Source: Nitrospirota bacterium (lineage in GTDB: Bacteria; Nitrospirota; Thermodesulfovibrionia; Thermodesulfovibrionales; Magnetobacteriaceae). Taken from it: a DNA stretch of 8,902 bases. Positions 1 to 6,900 of the stretch are shown in pieces. The first letter of the stretch is position 1. Each line of letters begins with the position of its first letter. Both the position numbers and the translations under genes were made by a program. The notes under the pieces were generated by a model. The model made no database searches and was not told the origin of the DNA. It saw only the letters and a list, made by a program, of their open reading frames with translations. The stretch lies in NCBI GenBank assembly GCA_015233485.1, contig JADFXO010000152.1:1-8902 (forward strand), given 5' to 3'.

Positions 1-19
1 GCAGAATGTTTTATCAAAT

Positions 20-37
20 GTGTCAATATTATGACAC
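20..37. promoter_or_regulatory. Inverted repeat, possible operator
   Basis: GTGTCA at 20-25 and TGACAC at 32-37 are perfect 6-bp inverted arms around a 6-bp AT-only spacer, the geometry of a site bound by a dimeric regulator. Read on the - strand, the left arm and next base give TTGACA (26 to 21), a perfect sigma70 -35 hexamer. The matching -10 would fall at about position 3 and beyond the left edge, so a leftward promoter overlapped by this palindrome is possible but cannot be confirmed here. No regulator is identifiable from the half-site alone. Confidence 0.3.
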
Positions 38-113
38 TACTTGCCGCACTCTTTGCGAAATATATTTTCCCTTTCCTTTAGAACCCCTTATTCTATGCCT
101 TCTTTCTTATTCA

Positions 114-138
114 TTGAGAATTGCTGATATGGTATACA
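114..138 (+). promoter_or_regulatory. Weak candidate promoter for the 161-723 region
   Basis: An extended -10-like element, TGG followed by TATACA (130-138), lies upstream of the first small ORF in an AT-rich stretch. TTGAGA at 114-119 resembles a -35 but sits only 13 bp from that -10. The alternative -10 (CATATA, 137-142) has 17-bp spacing but a poor match. A transcript from here would carry both the 35-codon frame at 161 and the secreted protein at 238. This is a candidate from composition and position only. Confidence 0.25.
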
Positions 139-160
139 TATAAAGTTAACTATATTAGAG

Positions 161-268
161 ATGACGGAAAAAGAAAGCACTATCATAAAACACTACGATA
201 CCGATGATAAAGATTTTACTGTACAAAAGATAGACAAATGCTTACCAGAAAAGCCAAAAAAACACTAA
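161..268 (+). CDS. Possible 35-residue peptide overlapping the secreted orphan
   Basis: This short frame runs from ATG at 161 to TAA at 266-268. It encodes a hydrophilic, charged peptide (starts MTEKEST, ends PEKPKKH) with no signal sequence or recognisable motif. Its end overlaps the start of the 238-723 gene by 31 bp in another frame. The downstream start has no good ribosome binding site, so translation of this frame could deliver ribosomes to ATG 238 by coupling. Its own start has only a poor AGAG directly against the ATG, and a frame this short in AT-rich DNA can arise by chance. It is listed because of the overlap geometry, not because a family is recognised. Confidence 0.2.
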   Translation: MTEKESTIIKHYDTDDKDFTVQKIDKCLPEKPKKH

Positions 269-723
269 TAATACTGATACTCGTATTGTTGCCCTTCGCT
301 GCCGCAGAAGGAGACGGCCTGTACTGCGTTTCGCTAAAAAAAGATTTTAAGATCAGCAGCAAAATTTTTTACGGGATAATGAGCGCTGATTTTGATGTAA
401 CTAATGCCGAAATATACAATGTGCTTCACAAACCTCTTGGATGGATACTTGACGTGTGGAAAGACAAGCACGGCGCCGGGGGATTTGGCGGTGGCGCTCT
501 CGTGTTTGCCGGAAGCATAAGGTTGAATTTTTTCTATGATGATTTCGTGATAATAAAGAAAAAAACAGGGGTTAAATTAAAAGATGTCAAGTTAACGTTA
601 AAATTAGAAGCAGATGAGAGCCTTAAAGATGGTACTGACAATGACACCTATAATGGCGATAAAACATATAATTTTACAAATAATAATTTTAACATACACA
701 AGTGCAAAAACAAGATGTACTAA
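238..723 (+). CDS. Secreted hypothetical protein, 161 aa
   Basis: I do not recognise the family. The N-terminus is a textbook Sec signal peptide: basic n-region (R4, K5, K7, K8), hydrophobic core at about residues 10-20, and an A21-A22-A23 signal peptidase I site, giving a mature protein from about E24. The mature part has alternating polar and hydrophobic residues suggesting beta strands, a glycine-rich turn (HGAGGFGGG, about 79-87), a lysine-rich strand region (about 107-122) and an Asn/Asp/Thr-rich, low-complexity tail (about 130-152). Only two cysteines remain after cleavage, C30 and C156, near the two ends, so a disulfide closing the domain is possible if the compartment is oxidising. 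There is no lipobox and no further membrane segment, which suggests a periplasmic or exported protein. ATG 238 is the only start in this frame, because a stop lies at 208-210; it lacks a clear Shine-Dalgarno. Its AT-richness contrasts with guaB downstream. Real gene is likely; function unknown. Confidence 0.65.
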   Translation: MLTRKAKKTLIILILVLLPFAAAEGDGLYCVSLKKDFKISSKIFYGIMSADFDVTNAEIYNVLHKPLGWILDVWKDKHGAGGFGGGALVFAGSIRLNFFYDDFVIIKKKTGVKLKDVKLTLKLEADESLKDGTDNDTYNGDKTYNFTNNNFNIHKCKNKMY

Positions 724-783
724 GGTTATGGCCGAGTACAATAAATATTATTCATATTTTAAATTAAAGCGGGAGTTGAAAAC

Positions 784-912
784 ATGTCATTGTGCCTGAG
801 ATTAGTGGTTTTGTTAACTGTCTCGTCGGTGTTATTCTCACCGGAAGCAGGATTTGAGCTTGCCCTGCTAACGCCGTCTGGCCATTTGCTAAAAAGACCA
901 GCAGAATGCTAA
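784..912 (+). CDS. Possible 42-residue small protein with a hydrophobic N-terminus
   Basis: This frame starts at ATG 784, preceded by GGGAG (771-775) at an ideal 8-base spacing, and ends at TAA 910-912. The peptide begins MSLCLRLVVLLTVSSVLFS, a short hydrophobic segment with one Arg that resembles a signal peptide or single membrane anchor, followed by about 22 residues ending KRPAEC. It could be a genuine small membrane or secreted protein, a leader peptide for guaB, or the remnant N-terminus of a decayed secreted gene. The stop codon overlaps the likely guaB -10 element, so the frame ends exactly where the promoter begins. No family is recognised. The good ribosome binding site and plausible signal sequence argue for translation; the short length argues for caution. 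Confidence 0.35.
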   Translation: MSLCLRLVVLLTVSSVLFSPEAGFELALLTPSGHLLKRPAEC

Positions 913-915
913 AAT
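886..915 (+). promoter_or_regulatory. Probable guaB promoter (sigma70-type, extended -10)
   Basis: The -10 is TAAAAT (910-915; 5 of 6 to consensus) preceded by TGC (907-909), which makes an extended -10. An 18-bp spacer separates it from TTGCTA (886-891; 4 of 6 to TTGACA). Transcription would begin near 922, giving a leader of about 50 bases before guaB. TGCTAAAA occurs twice (887-894 and 907-914), exactly 20 bp apart, placing both copies on the same helix face; this may be coincidental or may matter to a regulator. The leader is too short for a known guanine-responsive riboswitch, and I see none. Confidence 0.45.
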
Positions 916-971
916 CCCATGAAGCTGAGGATTTCTTAATAACCCGAAACAACATATAAAGGAAAAAAACA

Positions 972-2438
972 ATGATTATAGAAAATATCAAACTAGGGTT
1001 GACGTTTGACGATGTGCTTTTAGTGCCGAGGAAGGCATGTGTATTGCCGTCGCAGGTCAATGTGGAGACGTATGTTACGAGGGATATAAAGATGAATATC
1101 CCGTTGATGAGCGCGGCGATGGACACCGTAACAGAGTCCCGCCTTGCGATTGCCATTGCCAGAGAGGGTGGTATAGGCATAATACACAAGGCCATGACCC
1201 CTGAAAATCAGGCCTCGGAGGTAAACAAGGTAAAAAAATCTGAAAGCGGCATGATTGTTGACCCGATAACCGTATCTCCTGACGCCCCTGTTGGTGATGC
1301 ACTTGTGCAAATGGAAAAGTTCAGGATTTCCGGTGTGCCCGTCACGAAAGATGGCATATTAATCGGCATATTGACAAACAGGGACTTACGGTTTGAGACA
1401 GACCTGACAAAACCGGTTAGAGACGTTATGACCTCGAAAAATCTGGTGACTGCCCCTGAGGGAGCAGATTTGGATAGCGCCAAGGAGCTTCTGCACAAGC
1501 ATAAGATAGAGAAACTCCCTATCGTTGACAAAGATTTTCGGCTCAAGGGGTTGATAACAATAAAGGACATCGAAAAGAAAAAGAAATACCCCTGCGCCTG
1601 CAAGGACAGTTTTGGCCGTTTGAGGGTAGGGGCGGCAGTTGGCGTGGGCGCGGACGCGATGATTCGCACAGAGCTTTTAATAGACAACGGCGTCGATATC
1701 GTCGCGATTGACACGGCACACGGACATACGGCGTCTGTAATCGAAACGATTGGAAACCTAAAGAAGAGGTTTAATATTGCCGTAATAGCCGGCAATGTTG
1801 CCACAAAGGACGCGGCGAGGGATCTTATTGACGCGGGGGCGGATGCCATAAAGGTAGGCGTCGGGCCTGGCTCAATATGTACGACAAGGATAGTGGCCGG
1901 TGTGGGCGTTCCTCAGATAACGGCCATTATGGACACATGCGAGGAGGCGGCCGCGCGGGGCATCCCGGTAATAGCAGACGGCGGGATACAATATTCGGGC
2001 GACATAACCAAGGCCCTTGCCGCGGGTGCCAGTGCCGTGATGATAGGGAACCTGTTTGCCGGTGCGGAGGAATCCCCGGGTGAGACGATTCTTTATCAGG
2101 GCAGGACTTATAAGGTTTACAGAGGGATGGGGTCATTGAGTGCTATGGCAGACGCCAACGCCGCCAGAGATAGGTACATGCAGGAGGACGTAAAATCCCT
2201 GAGTAAACTCGTCCCGGAGGGTGTCGAGGGCAGGGTCCCGGACAGGGGGCCGATAAACGAGATGATCTATCAGCTTGTCGGGGGCTTGCGTTCAGGGATG
2301 GGATACTGCGGGTCGGTCTCGTTGAGTGAACTCAGGGATACATGCCGGTTTATTCAAATCACCAACGCGGGCCTACGTGAAAGCCATGTCCACGACGTTA
2401 TCATAACGAAGGAATCCCCCAACTACAGGGCGGAGTAG
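972..2438 (+). CDS. guaB: Inosine-5'-monophosphate dehydrogenase
   Basis: GuaB oxidises IMP to XMP with NAD+, the first committed step to guanine nucleotides, and works in the cytoplasm as a homotetramer or octamer. At 488 residues it is full length. The catalytic (beta/alpha)8 barrel begins with LTFDDVLLVP (10-19) and is interrupted by a tandem CBS pair (about 93-145 and 151-203), the module that binds adenine or guanine nucleotides for allosteric control in many bacterial enzymes. The DTAHGH segment (247-252) lies in the NAD site. GPGSICTTR (298-306) carries catalytic C303, which forms the covalent E-XMP* intermediate. DGG at 336-338 and RGMGS at 384-388 form the IMP phosphate site. The mobile flap carries the catalytic pair R401-Y402, and EGVEGRVP follows at 416-423. 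ATG 972 is preceded by AAAGGA (958-963) at 8 bases. It is the first gene of a tight cluster with guaA and the restriction-modification gene. No key residue is missing. Confidence 0.97.
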   Translation: MIIENIKLGLTFDDVLLVPRKACVLPSQVNVETYVTRDIKMNIPLMSAAMDTVTESRLAIAIAREGGIGIIHKAMTPENQASEVNKVKKSESGMIVDPITVSPDAPVGDALVQMEKFRISGVPVTKDGILIGILTNRDLRFETDLTKPVRDVMTSKNLVTAPEGADLDSAKELLHKHKIEKLPIVDKDFRLKGLITIKDIEKKKKYPCACKDSFGRLRVGAAVGVGADAMIRTELLIDNGVDIVAIDTAHGHTASVIETIGNLKKRFNIAVIAGNVATKDAARDLIDAGADAIKVGVGPGSICTTRIVAGVGVPQITAIMDTCEEAAARGIPVIADGGIQYSGDITKALAAGASAVMIGNLFAGAEESPGETILYQGRTYKVYRGMGSLSAMADANAARDRYMQEDVKSLSKLVPEGVEGRVPDRGPINEMIYQLVGGLRSGMGYCGSVSLSELRDTCRFIQITNAGLRESHVHDVIITKESPNYRAE

Positions 2439-2440
2439 AT

Positions 2441-3982
2441 ATGGCAGAATACGACAAAATACTGGTGCTGGACTTTGGCTCTCAATACACACAACTCATC
2501 GCGCGGCGTATCAGGGAACGTAAAGTATATTCAGAGATTTTACCATATAATACCCCGATAAATAAAATAAAAGACTTCGGGGCAAAGGGGATTGTCCTTT
2601 CGGGCGGGCCGGCAAGCATATATGAAAAAGACGCCCCGATTGTTGATAAATCAATTTTTGACTTAGGCGTGCCCATTCTTGGAATTTGCTACGGGATGCA
2701 GTTAATCGTCCATCTGTTGGGCGGCGAAGTAGAAAGGGCGCAGAAACGCGAATACGGAAGGGCCGCCCTGACGATAGACAACGACGCCGGTCTTCTTGCG
2801 GGGCTTAGTGAAGGCTCAATCGTGTGGATGAGCCACGGCGACAGCGTAAAGACATTGCCCGACGGGTTTGTATCAATTGCCCACACCTCAAATTCCCCTT
2901 ACGCGGCAATAGCCAATGAGAGCAGGAAAATCTACGCCCTGCAGTTTCATCCGGAGGTCGCGCATACCCAAGAGGGAAATATTATACTGGATAATTTTGT
3001 CCACGGCATTTGTAAGTGTTCCTCTAATTGGCAGATGTCGTCATTTATAGAGTACGCCACAGAGGCGATTAGACAGAAGGCCGGAGGCGGCGATGTCGTC
3101 TGCGCGTTAAGCGGCGGCGTTGACTCATCGGTTGCCGCGATATTGATACACAAGGCCATAGGACAGCGCCTTCACTGCATATTCGTAGATAACGGCCTGT
3201 TAAGAAAAAACGAAAAGGCAAAGGTAATAGACACATTTCAAAGGCATTTCAATCTGAATCTCATTGTAGTTGACGCGGAAACGAGGTTCTTAGATAAACT
3301 AAGGGGCGTTACCGACCCGGAATTAAAGCGCAAGATAATAGGAGGGGAATTCATTGCCGTATTTGAGGAAGAGGCAAAAAAGATAGGCGGCGTTAAATAC
3401 CTTGCCCAGGGCACGCTCTACCCCGACGTAATCGAAAGCGTATCATTTAAGGGCCCGTCGGCAACTATTAAATCCCATCACAACGTAGGCGGGCTGCCTG
3501 ATGTGATGAACTTAAAACTTATCGAACCGTTGAGGGAGCTGTTTAAGGACGAGGTGAGGGAGATAGGGGAGGAGCTTGGCCTTCCTGATGAGATATGCTA
3601 TCGCCAGCCGTTTCCCGGCCCGGGGCTTGCGATCAGGTGTATAGGGGAGTTGAGCGCAGAGAGGCTGCGAATATTGAGGGATGCCGATGCGATTGTAATT
3701 GAGGAGATAAAAAATGCCGGTCTCTACCGTGAAATCTGGCAGTCCTTTGCCGTGTTGTTGCCGCTAAGGACGGTTGGCGTAATGGGAGACGAGCGGACAT
3801 ATGACTACACCATCGCCATGAGGGCAGTAAACAGCGTTGACGGCATGACGGCAGACTGGGCGCGCGTGCCATACGAAACGCTTTCAATAATTTCTAACCG
3901 CATAATAAACGAAGTAAAAGGAGTAAACCGCGTAGTTTATGACATAACGAGCAAGCCCCCGGGCACGATTGAATGGGAATGA
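2441..3982 (+). CDS. guaA: GMP synthase (glutamine-hydrolysing)
   Basis: GuaA converts XMP to GMP using ATP and ammonia released from glutamine, directly after GuaB in the pathway. At 513 residues it matches the single-chain bacterial form. The N-terminal class I glutamine amidotransferase domain (about 6-192) has GGP (55-57), the nucleophile C83 in GICYGMQ, and H170-x-E172 in FHPE completing the triad. The ATP pyrophosphatase domain follows, with its P-loop SGGVDS (224-229), LYPDVIES (326-333) and KSHHNVGGLP (344-353). The C-terminal dimerisation and XMP-binding domain has RQPFPGPGLAIR (388-399), GDERTYDY (449-456) and the invariant ending SKPPGTIEWE. It starts 2 bases after the guaB stop; its ribosome binding site GGAG (2432-2435) abuts that stop codon, so translation is probably coupled. 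All catalytic residues are present. Confidence 0.97.
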   Translation: MAEYDKILVLDFGSQYTQLIARRIRERKVYSEILPYNTPINKIKDFGAKGIVLSGGPASIYEKDAPIVDKSIFDLGVPILGICYGMQLIVHLLGGEVERAQKREYGRAALTIDNDAGLLAGLSEGSIVWMSHGDSVKTLPDGFVSIAHTSNSPYAAIANESRKIYALQFHPEVAHTQEGNIILDNFVHGICKCSSNWQMSSFIEYATEAIRQKAGGGDVVCALSGGVDSSVAAILIHKAIGQRLHCIFVDNGLLRKNEKAKVIDTFQRHFNLNLIVVDAETRFLDKLRGVTDPELKRKIIGGEFIAVFEEEAKKIGGVKYLAQGTLYPDVIESVSFKGPSATIKSHHNVGGLPDVMNLKLIEPLRELFKDEVREIGEELGLPDEICYRQPFPGPGLAIRCIGELSAERLRILRDADAIVIEEIKNAGLYREIWQSFAVLLPLRTVGVMGDERTYDYTIAMRAVNSVDGMTADWARVPYETLSIISNRIINEVKGVNRVVYDITSKPPGTIEWE

Positions 3983-3985
3983 GTT

Positions 3986-6900
3986 GTGTCAGACATTAAG
4001 TCCAATGAAAGGGAATTCATGAGCCAGGTAATATCATGGCTTAACGAGTTTTTGAAAGACGGTGAGTATCCATTTGAAGTTGCCTCATCAGAGCCTTCCC
4101 TAAAGGTTGCAGAAAGTGAGACAAGATTTCCAGACGTTCAGCTCTGGCTTAACAGGAAGGCCAATCAGGGGTTTTGCGGTTGGGAATTAAAAACGCCTGT
4201 TACACCGGTTGAAGATAAAGAGCTGCTTGAGGTTTCTGCCCGAAAGGCAAGGGCAATGCGCGCTGATTATTTTGTAACGTGTAATATGAGAGACGCCGTT
4301 ATTTGGAGAACACCGATATCGGAGTCAGAAGAGGTATCGAAAGAACATAGATATAAGACCTATCCGACAATCGTTCAAATTTCCACGCCCGACGACTTAT
4401 GGGTTGTCCCCAGACAACAACTTCTGAAATCAAGAGTAAAAGAGATATTGTACGACCTCTCTACCATTCACCGTGTTGGACACCTTCATCTTATCGATGT
4501 AGATTCCACGTTTTTCGTATATGAGCTGTCAGAGGCCGTAAAGGCCATCCGGCCGCATGTTGGCAACTCGTTGAGAACGGAAGTTGGGGGAAACTCCGCC
4601 TTTAATAAGGCACTGCTTGCTTGGGCGGCAAGGCAGGGAATTGAAGTATATGAGGCAGGGCAGACATTTTATGAATCTGTGTCGGGACAAATTGTTTACA
4701 GGCTCTTGGGAAAGATACTCTTTTATTTAACGTTACGCCGATTCCGCGCCGACATCCCGAAACTTGTCTTAACAGGGACAAATCCCTTAGACGTTGACAA
4801 GGAGTTGAAGAGATATTTTGAGATTGCCAGACAGATCGACTATCAGGCGGTGTTTGAGGAGGACTTTCCCGATAAAGTGCCTTTCCCGAAAGACGGCGTC
4901 GAACCTCTGGTTAATCTTATCGGGGCACTGAACAGTTACAACTTTTCACAAATGCCGCAGGATGTCGTGGGAAATGTCTTTGAAAAACTGATTCCACCAG
5001 AAGAAAGGCACACACTTGGGCAGTATTACACAAACGAAGAGCTTGTAGATTTCATCACAGCATTTTGTGTCAGGACAAGGTCAGACACGGTATTAGACCC
5101 CACATGCGGCACGGGGACATTTCTCATCAGGGCCTATGACAGACTGAAAGACAAAGGTGAGATTGACCATAAGAAACTGCTCCCTATGATATGGGGAATA
5201 GATGTTGCCCATTTCCCCGCCGAACTTGCAACCATTAACCTATACAGACAAAACATAGAGGATTATGCAAACTTCCCGCGAATTATATCAAGGGATTTCT
5301 TTTACGTTAAACCCGGTGAGATATTCAAATTCCCCCCTCCAAAGAAGCCGCACGGTGCTGATTTTACTATTGACGAAAAGATACCCCAGTTTGACGCCAT
5401 AGTAGGTAATTTCCCCTATATACGGCAAGAACTAATAGAAAAAAGAATTGAGGGATATAAAGACTCGCTTGAAAGCGCCCTCTTTTGTGATTGGAGTAAC
5501 GACTACCCTGAGTTATTTCGCAGTGGAAAGTTAAAACTCTCAAGCAAGGCAGACATTTATGCCTATTTATTTTTTCACGCGGCAAGACATCTTAAAGAAG
5601 GCGGAAGGATGGGGATTGTTACGTCAAATTCATGGTTAGACGTTGCATATGGATATGAACTCCAGCAATTCTTTCTCAAAAAATTTAAAGTAATCGCCAT
5701 TATAGAATCCAGATGCGAGCCGTGGTTTGAAGACGCCTCAATAAACACCGTTATAACAATCCTTGAGCGCTGTGAAGACAGCAAAATCAGGAGCGATAAC
5801 AACGTTAATTTTGTAAAAATACATAAGCGGCTCAAAGAACTCTTCCCGTGGGATAAAAATTTTCCTTTTGACCGGTGGCATGGTATTGATGGTTTGATCT
5901 ACACGATAGAAACGTCCGGTTCAGAAGATTACAAGCATCATGCCGCTAAAATAGTTAGACACATAGACGGCAGCACAACGTATGAAGATAAAAATTTCAG
6001 TATAAGGACAATAAACCAAGTACAACTGCTTAAAGACGTAGAGGAAGCCGGTAAGACGGTCAAGTGGGGAAAGTATTTAAGGGCGCCTGATATCTATTTT
6101 GAAATATTGGATAACTGTAAAGATAAACTTGTACCATTTAGCAAATTGGCGGATATAAACAGTGGATGCAAAACAGGAATAAATGAGTTTTTTTACCTTG
6201 ATGAGGATAGAATAAAACACTGGGGAATCGAGGATGAGTTTTTAGCTCCGATTATCAAATCACCAAAAGAGGCATTAAAGATCATCTTAAAATCGGAAGA
6301 TGTTCGATATGAAGTCTTCATCTGCAACAAAACTAAAAAAGAACTGAAGAAAAATAAAAAATATGGGGCACTAAAATATATCCAATGGGGTGAGACAAGA
6401 GTGTCCGCCGATGGCGTACCCTGGAATAAAGTGCCATCAGTGTCCGGCCGAAAACTCTGGTATGATTTAGGGGAGAGAGTACATGGCAGAATATTGCTTC
6501 AAATGATTACAAATGATAGATTTTTTGCTCCATTAAATGTTGACAATGTCAAAGTTGACCATAATTTATTTGAGGTATTTCCCAAAAAAGACGATTCTTT
6601 TTATGGCCTTTGTATATATCTGAATTCAACGCTGCTTGCCCTATTCAGGGAATTGATAAGCAGGGTGAATTTGGGCGATGGGGCAACGAAGACCGAAGGT
6701 ATTGATTGGAAAGATATTTTAATACCAAAAGAGGAGATTCTTTATTCCCTGTCGAAACAGAACAAAAGTTTTGAAACTCTCCAGAATCGGGAAATAAAGC
6801 CCATATTTGAAGAGGTCAAAATGAAGGACAGGCAATCGCTTGACAGCACGGTGCTGGAGGCGCTTGGACTTGACCCGAAGAAATATCTGGAACCATTGTA

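Noticed and set aside
32..44. Sigma54-like promoter (TGACAC followed by TTGC)
   Set aside because: The distance between the GA and GC dinucleotides is 10 bases instead of the required 12, and the GG is not conserved.
6..143. + strand open frame of 45 codons, open to the left edge
   Set aside because: The product has no recognisable features and no visible ribosome binding site. It crosses the candidate operator and promoter. It could be the tail of a gene entering from the left, but nothing supports that.
614..799. + strand open frame of 61 codons
   Set aside because: It overlaps the tail of the 238-723 protein in another frame and has no family resemblance or good ribosome binding site; the later ATG at 728 has AAGG too close to the start.
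916..971. Guanine-sensing riboswitch or PurR box before guaB
   Set aside because: The likely leader is only about 50 bases and lacks a riboswitch fold. A CCGAA core near 945-950 resembles a PurR box but its flanks do not match and no second inverted copy is present.
1208..1849. - strand open frame of 213 codons inside guaB, with a similar one at 764-1195
   Set aside because: Both are antisense to the well-supported guaB gene or its upstream region, with no recognisable product; they are explained by guaB codon composition.
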